The notes: generated by a model from the sequence alone, not told the origin. DNA of 49,275 nucleotides from Actinokineospora spheciospongiae (GCF_000564855.1 NZ_AYXG01000185.1:1-49275), one strand, 5' to 3'; positions 16,048-24,540 are shown, numbered from the stretch's first letter. Numbers and translations are program-made.

Positions 16048-16119
16048 ACCGGTCAGCCCGGGGGCCAGGGCAACCCGGGCCGGCCCGCCTGCGTCCACTC
16101 CAGACGTGAGCGACCGCCC

Positions 16120-16330
16120 TGGTCCACGACCCCGCGCTGCCGACGAGCTTCCCCCCGATCCCCGGCTCCACCTTCTCCGCCCGCTGCGTCCCCGGTGCCG
16201 GGAACGCGGTCGGCGGCGACTGGCACGACGTCTTCCCCTGCCGGGGGATCGTGTCGGTGTGGCGATCGGCGACCTGGTGGGTCACGGGTTCGACGCCGCG
16301 GTGGTCGACAGTTCCTCCCACCGGCGGACG
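16120..16330 (+). pseudogene. SpoIIE/PP2C phosphatase fragment with frameshift
   Basis: About 70 codons of a Rsb/SpoIIE-type PP2C phosphatase. One frame gives IPGSTFSARCVPGAGNAVGG then DWHDVF. After a one-base loss in a C run near 16236 the next frame gives PGDRVGVAIGDLVGHGFDAA. These are consecutive parts of the PP2C core, including the GD and DxxGHG metal-binding motifs. The rest of the domain is missing and the DNA continues into the tail of the small minus-strand gene. It has no intact start or stop. Confidence 0.65.
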
Positions 16331-16334
16331 ACCT

Positions 16335-16589
16335 TCACTCGTCGTCGCCACGCCACACGATCTGGCCACCCGCCGCACCCGCGCGCAGCGAGGCGGCGAT
16401 CTCCCTGGCGGCCTCGGCCAGCGCCGGGAAAGCCGCCACCACGTCACCCGGCCGCGCACCCACCCGCCCGGCCGCCCACGCGCTCGCGCAGCCCGGACCG
16501 CAGAAGTCCCCCGACGGGCTCCCGCCGAGCGGGCCGCCGCACTGCTCGCACCCGATGACCGAGTCGATCGCGGAGATGATGTCAGCCAC
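16335..16589 (-). CDS. Small zinc-ribbon-like protein
   Basis: An 84-aa protein with CEQCGGPL and, 12 residues later, CGPGC: two CxxC-type pairs that would bind one zinc ion. Helical, alanine-rich sequence follows and ends in an acidic tail. Similar short CxxC proteins with a GGPL-x-GSPSxDFC signature occur in actinomycete prophages and integrative elements; this is from memory, not a search. GTG 16589 has GGGGGA upstream. It overlaps the stop of a tiny upstream frame on the same strand, which suggests a two-gene unit. Function unknown, perhaps nucleic-acid binding. Confidence 0.6.
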   Translation of the reverse strand: MADIISAIDSVIGCEQCGGPLGGSPSGDFCGPGCASAWAAGRVGARPGDVVAAFPALAEAAREIAASLRAGAAGGQIVWRGDDE

Positions 16590-16710
16590 GGCGGGTCCCC
16601 CGGGGTCGCCACCGCGCCGCGGCGGTCGCGAACAGGCGCGGTGGGCGCCACAGCCCGATCCCGGTCATGCCGACTCCGTTCCGCAGGCTGCTGGTTGTCC
16701 ACTCCATCAT
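16582..16710 (-). CDS. Possible 42-aa basic microprotein
   Basis: A short frame starting at one of two adjacent ATG codons. It has a centre of GIGLWRPPRLFATAAARW and a very basic tail. Its stop overlaps the GTG of the zinc-ribbon-like gene. The Trp/Arg-rich composition and coupling resemble small genes of actinomycete mobile elements. It could equally be chance. Confidence 0.35.
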   Translation of the reverse strand: MMEWTTSSLRNGVGMTGIGLWRPPRLFATAAARWRPRGTRRG

Positions 16711-17096
16711 GAGCGCCCGGAGCGGTGTCCGCCGGTCGCCACCGGTGTGGCGGTGATCGCCACAGGCCGGTGTCAGGAGGGCTGCCAGCCCCACGGCGGT
16801 GGTTTCGCGCGGGTAAGCGGCACGTGGGCGCCACTGCCGGAGCGGCCGCGCTGCGGGCGGTGATGGCACCCCGTGGCGTGATTGAGCTGGTCGACATCGA
16901 GCTGGTCGACGAGGGGTTCGACCGGGTCGACCGCGACTCCGTCGCCGAATCGTGGACACCGGACTGGCGGTTGGCGGCCGTCCGGCCGCACCTGCGGGCG
17001 GCGATCGGCTCGGCGTTCGCCGCCCCCGGCGCGACGAGCTGGTCGCGCTGCCGCGCCTGTCGGCGTAGCGGTGCGGGCGGCCGCTGCACCGCGGAG
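16711..17096. other. Interval with a possible gene fragment
   Basis: No complete gene. On the plus strand from ATG 16863 a protein-like stretch runs through VDEGFDRVDRDSVAESW and RAAIGSAFAAPG, then would need a frame change to reach RDELVALPRLSA and a stop at about 17069. This may be a frameshifted remnant of an unrecognised gene. Confidence 0.3.
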
Positions 17097-18341
17097 CTAT
17101 GGCCGCCGCACCGGCCGACACCCCGGGGCGGCGGCGTGGCGGTGGGTGCCCCCGGGGAAGAAGTCGGGGAGTTCGATCTTGTCCGCGGGGGGCGCGGCGA
17201 AGCGGTCGAGCATCGCGAGCCGTCGGGCGGGGGCGCTCGCGGCGGCTTTGACCGCGGTGTGCAGGACGCGAATCCCGGCTCGGGTGCGGGGGAAGGCGAG
17301 CCGCGGGGTCCCCGGGCCGAGGTCCTGGGCGCCCTCGACGTAGGGGCGCATGCGGTGTTCGTACCGCGCGAACGCCCGGGTGTGGTCGGGGGCGGTGGCG
17401 AGTTCGGCGGCCAGGACGTAGGCGCCGACCAGGGCGAGGCTGGTGCCCATCCCGCTCAGGGGGCTGGCGCAGTGGGCGGCGTCGCCGACGAGTCCGACCC
17501 GGCCCCGGCTCCAGGTGGGCAGGCGGACCTGGCCGATGGCGTCGAAGTGGTACGGGGCGTCGTCGAGGGCGTCGAGGATGCGCGGGGCGGCCCAGCCGAC
17601 GTCGGCGAAGGTCCGGCGCAGCAGTTCGGTCTGCGCGCGCTGGTCCAGGTTCTCCAGGCCGCGCAGGTTGGTCATGAACGCCAGGAGGGCGCGGGTGGTG
17701 CCGAGGTTGTCCGGGCGGGTGATCACCTGGCGCTGCCCGGGGGCGTGGAACCACCGCCAGAAGTCGTTGTCCTCGTCGGTGCGGGGGATGGTCAGGAACG
17801 CCATGTAGAGGCCGAGGTGGCGGATGTCGGCCCGCGGCATGACCAGCGACCGGGTGCGTGAGGTCAGGCCCTCGGCGACCACCACGACGTCGAAGCTGCG
17901 CCGGGGCCCCTCCCGGAAGGTCACCTCGACCCGGTCGCCGCGGTCGTCGAGGTCGGTGATCGAGTCGCCGAACAGGTACTCGGTCCCGGGCGGGGTGGCC
18001 TCGTGGATCACCCGCGACAGCTCGCCGCGCAGGATCTCCAGTTCCGCGGTGGCCCCGCCGGTCTCGGAGGTGGCGCGCGGGAACACGGCGATGCTGCGAC
18101 CGCCTGCGTCGAGGAACTCGGTGCCCTGCTCGCCGGTGGCCGAGGCGAACAGGGTGTCCTCGATCCCCATCCGGCGCACGACCTCGCGCGCCGCGCCGCG
18201 CACGTCGATGTTGTGCCCGGCCTCGCGCAGGCCGTCGAAGCGCTCCACCACGGTGGTGCGCCAGCCCGCGGCCCGGAGCCAGTAGGCCAGTGCGGGGCCT
18301 GCGATGCTCGCTCCGGAGATCAGGATGCTGGGTGCGGACAT
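17097..18341 (-). CDS. FAD-dependent monooxygenase (PHBH-like)
   Basis: A 414-aa class A flavoprotein hydroxylase. The N-terminal Rossmann motif is degenerate but clear: ILISGASIAGPALAYWLRAAG (GxGxxG written G-A-S-I-A-G), followed by VVER for ribose binding. The second FAD motif is GLVGDAAHCASPLSGMGTSL near residues 290-310. The family hydroxylates aromatic or polyketide substrates with NAD(P)H and oxygen, and such genes often confer antibiotic inactivation or tailoring. ATG 18341 follows GGAGG. The gene is divergent from a MarR regulator across a 124-base gap with a palindrome, a classic substrate-induced arrangement. The substrate cannot be told from the sequence. Confidence 0.9.
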   Translation of the reverse strand: MSAPSILISGASIAGPALAYWLRAAGWRTTVVERFDGLREAGHNIDVRGAAREVVRRMGIEDTLFASATGEQGTEFLDAGGRSIAVFPRATSETGGATAELEILRGELSRVIHEATPPGTEYLFGDSITDLDDRGDRVEVTFREGPRRSFDVVVVAEGLTSRTRSLVMPRADIRHLGLYMAFLTIPRTDEDNDFWRWFHAPGQRQVITRPDNLGTTRALLAFMTNLRGLENLDQRAQTELLRRTFADVGWAAPRILDALDDAPYHFDAIGQVRLPTWSRGRVGLVGDAAHCASPLSGMGTSLALVGAYVLAAELATAPDHTRAFARYEHRMRPYVEGAQDLGPGTPRLAFPRTRAGIRVLHTAVKAAASAPARRLAMLDRFAAPPADKIELPDFFPGGTHRHAAAPGCRPVRRP

Positions 18342-18430
18342 GCGGGTGCGTCCTCCGATGGGGAAGGGTGGCTGGGCTGGTGCCGGGACCGGCACTCGGT
18401 GGCGGTGGCGACACGACAACTGTACCATTT

Positions 18431-18450
18431 TATCTAGCTACTAGACGATA
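18431..18450. promoter_or_regulatory. Palindromic MarR operator candidate
   Basis: TATCTAG-CTA-CTAGA(CG)ATA is a near-palindrome in the most AT-rich part of the divergent gap between the monooxygenase and its MarR neighbour. Its position would let one dimer block both promoters. Confidence 0.55.
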
Positions 18451-18465
18451 CGAGGTATCCGGCCG

Positions 18466-18924
18466 ATGAGCGACGTGGAGCTGCCCGAGCTGTCCGAGGT
18501 CACCCTGGCGATCCGCAACCTGATCAACACCGCACGGGAGTTCTCCGCCCGCACCGCGCGCGAACTGGGTGTCAACGCCACCGACCTCGACGCGCTGGCC
18601 CTGTTGGAGCAGCACGGCCCGATGGGCCCCGCGCAGCTCGCGACCCGGCTGGGCCTGCGCACCGCCTCGGTCACCGTCGTCGTCGACCGCCTCGAACGGG
18701 CCGGGCACGTCCAGCGGGTGCCCGACCAGGCCGACCGCCGCCGCGTCACGGTCACCACCACGCCGTCGGCGCACCGGGCCAGCCTCGCCCTGCTGCGCCC
18801 CTCGATCCTCGCCGTCGACGAGGCCAGCCGAGCCCTGGACCCCGACGCGCAGCGGGTGGTCGTCGACTACCTAGACCGCGTCATCCAGACCATGCGGCCC
18901 GACACCCCCGACCAGCACCGGTGA
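18466..18924 (+). CDS. MarR-family regulator
   Basis: A 152-aa winged-helix regulator of ordinary MarR length. The HTH is MGPAQLATRLGLRTASVTVV, followed by DRLERAGHVQRVPDQADRRR (recognition helix end and wing with the DxRR motif). Leu-rich N- and C-terminal helices form the dimer interface. The start ATG lies 15 bases after the palindromic operator candidate, so autoregulation is likely. It is divergent from the FAD monooxygenase and is followed within 33 bases by an alpha/beta hydrolase with its own AAGGAG. It probably represses both sides until an aromatic ligand binds. Confidence 0.9.
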   Translation: MSDVELPELSEVTLAIRNLINTAREFSARTARELGVNATDLDALALLEQHGPMGPAQLATRLGLRTASVTVVVDRLERAGHVQRVPDQADRRRVTVTTTPSAHRASLALLRPSILAVDEASRALDPDAQRVVVDYLDRVIQTMRPDTPDQHR

Positions 18925-18956
18925 GCGGCGGCCCGCCGTCTTTCGAAGGAGTGACC

Positions 18957-19742
18957 ATGACACCGGACAACCACCTGGCCCACGACCTCGACGGCACGGG
19001 ACCGCTGCTCGTGGCCGTCCACGGCATCACCGAGAACCGGGGCTCCTGGGACCCGGTCGACCTGCGGCGGCACTTCCGCGTGCTGCGCGTCGACCTGCGC
19101 GGTCACGGTGACTCACCGCGAATCCCGCCTTACGGGATCGACGAGTCGGTGGCGGACATCCACGGGTTGCTGGAATCGCTGGGGGAGGGGCAGACGCCGT
19201 TCGTCGTCGGCCACTCCCTCGGCGGGGTGATCGCGACCGCCTACGCGGCCCGCCACCCGACCCGCGGCGTGGTCAACGTCGACCAGTCGCTGCGGGTCGA
19301 CCCGCTGCCCGCGGAGGTGGCCGCCACCGTGCGGGGGGAGGGCTTCGCGGACTTCGCCCGTACGCTGTTCACCTCGCTGTACGGCGAGCTGGACCCCGCG
19401 CTGGTGGCCGACATCGAGCGCCGCCACACCCTCGACCGGGACGTGTTCACCGGGTTCTGGACCCCGCTGCTCGACTGGGACGCCGACGCGCTGGCGGCGT
19501 GGTCCCGACGCGTCACGACCCTGCCGCCCGATGTGCCGTACCTGTCGCTGCACGGGACAGACCCCGGTGCGGACTACGCCGACTGGCTCACCGACCGCAT
19601 CCCCACGGCCGTGGTCGAGCAGGCACCCACCCGCACGCACTACCCGCACCTGGCGCGGCCCGACTGGTTCGTCTCCCGCGTCCACCGGTTCTTCGGCCTG
19701 CCCGACCACCTCCCGGCGGCGGAAGCCGACGCACCACGATGA
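18957..19742 (+). CDS. Alpha/beta hydrolase
   Basis: A 261-aa cytoplasmic hydrolase. The oxyanion strand VAVHGITENRGSW, the nucleophile elbow VVGHSLGG and a late His in THYPHL are the expected catalytic pieces; the acid is probably an Asp after the LSLHGTDPGADYADW strand. I prefer ATG 18957 with CGAAGGAG before it to the upstream GTG, which lacks a ribosome site. Co-directional with the MarR gene, so probably part of its operon. It might hydrolyse an ester, lactone or epoxide connected with the divergent monooxygenase's substrate. No signal peptide. Confidence 0.85.
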   Translation: MTPDNHLAHDLDGTGPLLVAVHGITENRGSWDPVDLRRHFRVLRVDLRGHGDSPRIPPYGIDESVADIHGLLESLGEGQTPFVVGHSLGGVIATAYAARHPTRGVVNVDQSLRVDPLPAEVAATVRGEGFADFARTLFTSLYGELDPALVADIERRHTLDRDVFTGFWTPLLDWDADALAAWSRRVTTLPPDVPYLSLHGTDPGADYADWLTDRIPTAVVEQAPTRTHYPHLARPDWFVSRVHRFFGLPDHLPAAEADAPR

Positions 19743-19805
19743 ACAGGCACCCTCGATCGTCGTCCTGGGCGGCCTGACCACCGCACGTGCACGGCATCGC
19801 CGCGC

Positions 19806-19901
19806 CCGTGTTCGACCTCGACCGGAACCGTCGCAGCGCGTGCCCGTCGCCGGGCTCGACCCGCTGGGCGGTCCGGCGGCTCCGGTCGAGGTCGAACACG
19901 G
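19806..19901. terminator. Long inverted repeat between convergent genes
   Basis: Two 28-base arms (19806-19833 and 19874-19901) are reverse complements with two mismatches, the outer 21 bases exact, around a 40-nt GC-rich loop. They lie between convergent genes and could end both transcripts. The arms are longer and the loop larger than in an ordinary terminator. Confidence 0.6.
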
Positions 19902-19913
19902 ACGGCCTCCCGC

Positions 19914-21359
19914 TCATTCGCCCGGTTCCGCCGGGCAGGCGAGGTCTCGCGCGGGGCGGTGCCCGGTGGTCAGGAACTCCGTCGCCGCGTCGTTGGCGCA
20001 CCTGTTGCCGTCCCACGGGTAGACCCCGTGCCCGCCCTGGTCGGCGGTGACCAGCGTGGCCCGCTGCCCGAACGCCCGCCGCAGTTCGCGGGCGCCGACC
20101 AGCGGCGTGCCCGGGTCGCGTTCGTTCTGCAGCAGCAGCACGTTCGACGGGCCCCGGTCGCCGATGCGCACCGGCGGCTCGGTGCGCTCGTCCGGCCAGA
20201 AGGCGCACGGCCCGATGTTGGCCGTGGCCCCGCCCAGCATCGGGTACCTCACCCGGTCGACCGCGACGGCGCGCTGGTAGTCCCGGATCGAATCCGGCCA
20301 GCGGGAATCACCGCAGATCACGTACAGGCGGGCGGACATGAGGTTGTCGCGGTCGACCACCGGCGGCAGGGGCACCGGCCGGTCGGCCGCCAGCGCCTGC
20401 CAGGTCTTGGCCAGCGCGGGCAGGGCCGCGTCGCTGTAGAGGTATTCGAAGGTCAGCCCGCGGAACGCCAGTCCGTCGACGCCCTGGACCGGCTTCGCGT
20501 CCAGTCGCTCCGCCAGGTCGAAGAACTCGGCGGTCACCTGCTCCGGGGTGCTGCCCAGGCCGTGCTCGGGGTGCGCGGCGGCGTACGCGGCGAAGTCCGG
20601 GAACCGGTCCTGCAGGCCGCGGGCGAACCTCCGCATGGCCGTGGCGTCGTAGCCGCCCGCGCCCAGGTTGCTGTCGAGCACGATCCGGTCGCCGCGGTCC
20701 GGGAACATCGTCGCGTACGCGGCGCCGAGGTGGCTGCCGTAGGAGGCGCCGAGGAACGAGACCTTTCGCTCGCCCAGCGCCACCCGAATCCGCTCCATGT
20801 CGCGGGCGGTGTTCGCGGTGGTGGTGTGCGGCAGCATGTACGCGGTGGGGGAGGTGGCGCACTGCTCGGCGGTGGCGCGGGCGTACCCGGCCTCGCGGGT
20901 GACGTCGGCCGCGGTGTGCGCGTACCGCGCGAAAGCGCCTCTGGCCTGCTGCTCCGGGGTCAGCTCGCAGGTCACCGGCGTGCTGCGGCCCACGCCGCGC
21001 GGGTCGAACCCGATGATGTCGTAGGAGTCCAGCACCTCCTGGGGCAGCCCGGCCCCGGCCAGCGTGGCGGGGTAGCCGAGCCCTTCACCACCGGGGCCGC
21101 CCGGGTTGGTGAGCAGCACGCCGCGGCGCCGCGCCGGGTTCTCGCTCGCCAGCCGGGAGATCGCGATCTCGATCTTCCTGCCGCCGGGGTCGCGGTGGTC
21201 CAGCGGGACTTCGAGGGTCGAGCACTGGAGCCGGGGCGCGGCGACCCCCTCCGGGCACGCGCCCCACTCCAGGGTCCGCGCTGCCGCCGCTGACGCGGTC
21301 GGAACAGCGGTCGCCAGCACCGCGGTCGCGGCGAGGGCGACCGGCAGGGTTCTGTGCAT
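19914..21359 (-). CDS. Secreted S33 peptidase (tripeptidyl aminopeptidase type)
   Basis: A 481-aa exported alpha/beta-hydrolase peptidase of the streptomycete Tap/SlpD-E kind. The signal peptide MHRTLPVALAATAVLATAVP ends near ASA. Family marks: EVPLDHRDPGG near the mature N-terminus, LLTNPGGPGGEG as oxyanion loop, DPRGVGRS, and the nucleophile elbow FLGASYGS. The Asp lies in LLLQNERDPGTP and the His in DQGGHGVY. The conserved C-terminal cysteines (NRC..LAC) are present. It releases short peptides from protein N-termini, which complements the endoproteases upstream. ATG 21359 has GGAGGACAGGA before it. It is divergent from the histidine kinase gene, with 213 bases between. Confidence 0.9.
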   Translation of the reverse strand: MHRTLPVALAATAVLATAVPTASAAAARTLEWGACPEGVAAPRLQCSTLEVPLDHRDPGGRKIEIAISRLASENPARRRGVLLTNPGGPGGEGLGYPATLAGAGLPQEVLDSYDIIGFDPRGVGRSTPVTCELTPEQQARGAFARYAHTAADVTREAGYARATAEQCATSPTAYMLPHTTTANTARDMERIRVALGERKVSFLGASYGSHLGAAYATMFPDRGDRIVLDSNLGAGGYDATAMRRFARGLQDRFPDFAAYAAAHPEHGLGSTPEQVTAEFFDLAERLDAKPVQGVDGLAFRGLTFEYLYSDAALPALAKTWQALAADRPVPLPPVVDRDNLMSARLYVICGDSRWPDSIRDYQRAVAVDRVRYPMLGGATANIGPCAFWPDERTEPPVRIGDRGPSNVLLLQNERDPGTPLVGARELRRAFGQRATLVTADQGGHGVYPWDGNRCANDAATEFLTTGHRPARDLACPAEPGE

Positions 21360-21572
21360 TCCTGTCCTCCTGTCGACACTGTGCGAGGGCTGATGGACGG
21401 GGCGGTGCGCACCGGTCCGGGAACGATCCTGTCCACTCGGCACCGGCGGCACATCGGTCCGGCGGCTCGGCCCACACTGGACCCGGGTCGAATGCCCGCA
21501 TGCGACCACGGTCGGGGGTGCGCAGGCCCCAGGACCGGTGCACCGGTTGGGCGGTCTTGCGACAATGGCGGG

Positions 21573-22760
21573 GTGAGCACGGACATCGCACCCCGGCCGG
21601 GCAGGTGGTGGCGGGAGGCGTGGCGGCTGGCGGTGGCCGCGCTGCTGGGCACCGCCTTCTGGTTCTCCGTCGCCGCGCTGGTGCCGCCGGGGTGCGCGGC
21701 GGACACGTGTTCCTGGTTGGTCACCGGCGATCCGCTGCTCGCGCTCGCCTGCCTGGTGCTGCTGCCGTGGCGGCGGCGGTTCCCGATCGCCGTGGCCACG
21801 GCGGTCACGGTCGCCTCGGCCGCCTCGACGCTGGCCACCGGCGCCGCGCTGCTGGTCCTGTGCTCGCTCGCCACCCGCCGCCGCCCGGTCGAGATCGGCC
21901 CGGTGGTGCTCGCCTTCGTGGTCGCCTCGCAATTCGCCTCCGACCTCTACCCGATCGACGCCCCACCGGTTCCGACGTGGCTCGAACTCGTCTTCCCGGC
22001 GCTGACCGCGGGCACCGCGGTGGCCATCGGCGCGGCCATCGGCGCCCGGCGCGTGGAGGTGCGGTCCCTGCGCGACCGGGCCGAGGGCGCGGAACGGGAG
22101 CAGGCGGCGCGCGCCGCGCAGGCCCGGGCCCAGGAGCGCAACCGGATCGCCCGCGAGATGCACGACGTGCTCGCGCACCGGATCTCCCTGGTGGCCATGC
22201 AGGCCGGGGTGCTGGACCACCGCGACAACCTCACCGCCGAGGAGCACCGCATGCTGGTCCGCGGGATCGCGGACGGCTCCCGGCAGGCGTTGGAGGAACT
22301 GCGGGACGTGCTCGGCGTGCTCCGGGGCGACCCGGATCGCCCGGAAGCGCCGCAGCCCTCGTTCGACCGCGTTCCCGAACTGGTCGCCGCCGCCCGCGGC
22401 TCCGGGCTGGAGGTCACCCTCACCGACAGCGTGACGAGCCAACCGCCCGAGGTCGTCGGGCGGACCTGCTACCGCGTCGTCCAAGAAGGACTGACCAACG
22501 CCGCCAAGCACGCCCCCGGGGCGCGGGTGCGCGTCACCCTGGGGGGAACGGCCGGGGGCGAACTGCGCGTCGACGTCCGCAACTCGGCCGCCACCGCGGC
22601 GGGCGCCCGGCCACCGTCCTCCGGCTTCGGCCAGCTCGGCCTCAGCGAACGCGTCGCCCTCGCGGGCGGCGCGCTGGAGCACCGGCCGACGCCCGGCGGC
22701 GGGTACCTGCTCACCGCGCGACTACCCTGGCCCGGGCAGGACCACCCCGGGGGAGGCTGA
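21573..22760 (+). CDS. NarL-type sensor histidine kinase
   Basis: A 395-aa membrane kinase. Four or five hydrophobic segments fill residues about 15-165. A short coiled linker (EREQAARAAQARAQERNRIA) leads to the HisKA_3 phosphoacceptor REMHDVLAHRISLVAMQAG. The ATPase N box is VVQEGLTNAAKHAPGA, and a GxG-type G box lies in GFGQLGLSERV. No extracellular sensor domain is present beyond short loops, so it probably senses membrane state or a small molecule within the bilayer. GTG 21573 is the likely start. Its stop directly precedes the response regulator GTG. Orthologues of this small-kinase type often control efflux or antibiotic response, but no transporter is intact here. Confidence 0.9.
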   Translation: MSTDIAPRPGRWWREAWRLAVAALLGTAFWFSVAALVPPGCAADTCSWLVTGDPLLALACLVLLPWRRRFPIAVATAVTVASAASTLATGAALLVLCSLATRRRPVEIGPVVLAFVVASQFASDLYPIDAPPVPTWLELVFPALTAGTAVAIGAAIGARRVEVRSLRDRAEGAEREQAARAAQARAQERNRIAREMHDVLAHRISLVAMQAGVLDHRDNLTAEEHRMLVRGIADGSRQALEELRDVLGVLRGDPDRPEAPQPSFDRVPELVAAARGSGLEVTLTDSVTSQPPEVVGRTCYRVVQEGLTNAAKHAPGARVRVTLGGTAGGELRVDVRNSAATAAGARPPSSGFGQLGLSERVALAGGALEHRPTPGGGYLLTARLPWPGQDHPGGG

Positions 22761-23438
22761 GTGGGCAGCGCGCGTGAGCCGACGCGGGTGGTCATCGTCG
22801 ACGACGACCGACTGGTGCGGATGGCGCTGCGCCTGGTCGTCGACGGCGAGCCGGACCTGACCGTGGTCGCGGAGGCGGCCGACGGGGAGTCCGCGCTCGC
22901 CGCGGTGGCCGAACAGCGACCGGACGTGGTGCTGATGGACGTGCGCATGCCCGGCCGCGACGGGCTCAGCACCACCCGGGAACTGCTCACCCGCCCGGGG
23001 CCGCCGAAGGTCCTCGTGCTGACCACCTTCGACTCCGACGACCTGGTCCTCGGTGCCCTGCGCGCCGGGGCGCTCGGGTTCGTGCTCAAGGACACCCCGC
23101 CCGCGCGGATCGTCGACGCGGTGCGCGCGGTCGCCGAGGGGAACCCCGTGCTGTCCCCGGCGGCCATGGCGCGGGTCATCGCCGCCGCGACCGGGTCGGG
23201 GTCCGCCGCCGCCCGCCGCTCGTCCCGCGAGGCCGCGCGGGCGAAGCTGTCCACCCTGACCGAACGGGAACTCGACACCGCGCGGGCCGTCGCCGACGGG
23301 CTGGGCAACCCGGAGATCGCCGAACGGCTGCACATCAGCGTCGCGACGGTGAAGGCGCACACCGGCAACCTGTTCGCCAAGCTGGCGGTCGAGAACCGGG
23401 TGCAGATCGCCCTCGTGGTGCGCGACGCGGAGGACTGA
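22761..23438 (+). CDS. NarL/LuxR-type response regulator
   Basis: A 225-aa regulator. The receiver domain has the acidic triad DDD at 14-16, phospho-acceptor Asp60 in VVLMDVRMPG, and Lys in FVLKDTPP. The C-terminal GerE-type HTH begins LTERELDTARAVADGLGNPE and continues ISVATVKAHTGNLFAKL. It starts at the base following the kinase stop, with GGGGAGG inside the kinase's last codons. It receives phosphate from the adjacent kinase. No operator sequence could be identified for it in the window. Confidence 0.93.
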   Translation: MGSAREPTRVVIVDDDRLVRMALRLVVDGEPDLTVVAEAADGESALAAVAEQRPDVVLMDVRMPGRDGLSTTRELLTRPGPPKVLVLTTFDSDDLVLGALRAGALGFVLKDTPPARIVDAVRAVAEGNPVLSPAAMARVIAAATGSGSAAARRSSREAARAKLSTLTERELDTARAVADGLGNPEIAERLHISVATVKAHTGNLFAKLAVENRVQIALVVRDAED

Positions 23439-23439
23439 G

Positions 23440-23600
23440 CCGGGTGAGGTCCGGCGCGAGCGCGGCGGCGAGCATCGTCGCCGAGATCCAGGTGACGGCC
23501 ACCGCCATCGGGGTGCGCCTGCCCCGGGCGTCGGCCGCCCACCCGGCGAGGACGGACCCGAACGGCATGCCCAGGGCGGTGACGCTGCCGAGTCGAGGGT
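23440..23600 (-). pseudogene. MFS transporter fragment
   Basis: About 50 codons with GSVTALGMPFGSVLAGWAAD, then ARGRRTP and a hydrophobic segment WISATMLAAALAP. This is the TM2-loop-TM3 part of a major facilitator transporter, including the G-x3-D-x2-GRR signature. Nothing on either side completes it: one end runs into the response regulator, the other into the IclR gene. It may be the relic of an efflux pump once controlled by the kinase-regulator pair. Confidence 0.55.
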
Positions 23601-23632
23601 CCGCCGTCGGGGGCTGACGGTGACCGGGGCGG

Positions 23633-24424
23633 TCAGGCGTCGCGCAGCGCGAGTTCGCGGGAGACGGCTGCCGCGGCGTCGACCACCGCGGCCTCGACGG
23701 TCCTCAGCTCGCCCGGCGGGACCCGGGCGGCCAGCGCGGCGACGCTGATCGCCGCGCGCACCGAGCCCGCGGCGTCGCGGATGGGCGCCGCGACGCCGAG
23801 GATGTGGTCGTCGAGTTCACCCTGGGAGATCGCGACGCCGCGCTTGCGGATGTGGGCGAGCCGGGTGCGCAGGGCGGCGGGGTCGGTGAGGGTCTTCGCG
23901 GTGAACCGCTCCAGCGGGGCCTGGTCCAGGACCGCGGTGACCTCGCCGGGGTCGGCCCAGGCGAGCAGCACCTCGGCGGCGGCGCCCGCGTTGATCGGCA
24001 GCACGTGCCCGCGCTCGTAGGACAGCCGCACCGCGTGCCGGGCCTCGACCAGGTCGAGGCACACGACCGAGCGACCAGAACGCCTGGTCAGCAGCACGGT
24101 TTCGCCGACGCTCGCCGCCAGTGCCCGCATGGCCGGGAGGGCGACCTCGGACAACCCGATCCCGGTCCGGGCCAGCCGCGCCAGCTCGAAGATGCGCGGT
24201 CCCAGCCGGAACCCCCCGGCGGCCTCCTCCAGGAACCCGGTGCCGGTGAGGCTTTGCAGGTAGCGGTAGCCGGTGGAGCGCGCCACCCCCAGCCGCGCGG
24301 CGATCTCCGCGCCCGCCCAGACCGGCTTGTCCGCGCTGAACAGCAGCAGGATGTCCAGCGCCCGGTCGGCGGTGGAATTGCGCTCTCGGTAGCTGCCGCT
24401 CGCCGCGTCAGTGGGTCCGGCCAT
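23633..24424 (-). CDS. IclR-family regulator of the aromatic operon
   Basis: A 263-aa regulator. The N-terminal winged helix includes STADRALDILLLFSADKP and the recognition part LGVARSTGYRYLQSLTGTGF. The effector domain carries SYERGHVLPINAGAAAEVLL and the late GELDDHILGVAAPIRDAAGS, both typical of IclR ligand domains. ATG 24424 is preferred; GTG 24430 is in frame. It is divergent from the monooxygenase gene, with three CAGGAC-type half-sites between them. It should sense the pathway's substrate or an intermediate, and may activate or repress. It probably also controls itself. Confidence 0.92.
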   Translation of the reverse strand: MAGPTDAASGSYRERNSTADRALDILLLFSADKPVWAGAEIAARLGVARSTGYRYLQSLTGTGFLEEAAGGFRLGPRIFELARLARTGIGLSEVALPAMRALAASVGETVLLTRRSGRSVVCLDLVEARHAVRLSYERGHVLPINAGAAAEVLLAWADPGEVTAVLDQAPLERFTAKTLTDPAALRTRLAHIRKRGVAISQGELDDHILGVAAPIRDAAGSVRAAISVAALAARVPPGELRTVEAAVVDAAAAVSRELALRDA

Positions 24425-24450
24425 GGGCACACCGTAGCCAGTTCCGGTCT

Positions 24451-24488
24451 GTCCTGTAAATCAGGACGAGACTTACGAAAAACAGGAC
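24451..24488. promoter_or_regulatory. IclR operator candidate
   Basis: GTCCTG-TAAAT-CAGGAC is a perfect palindrome (24451-24467). A third half-site, CAGGAC at 24483-24488, lies exactly 21 bases after its right arm, on the same helix face. It lies in the divergent gap just before the operon. Confidence 0.65.
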
Positions 24489-24540
24489 ACCGCTCGTACT
24501 GTGTCGACAGCGGACCGGACGAGCGGGAAGAGGTGGGGCC

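Noticed and set aside
16725-17861. 378-codon plus-strand frame
   Set aside because: From about 17100 it is the complement of the FAD monooxygenase; only the first part might be a real fragment.
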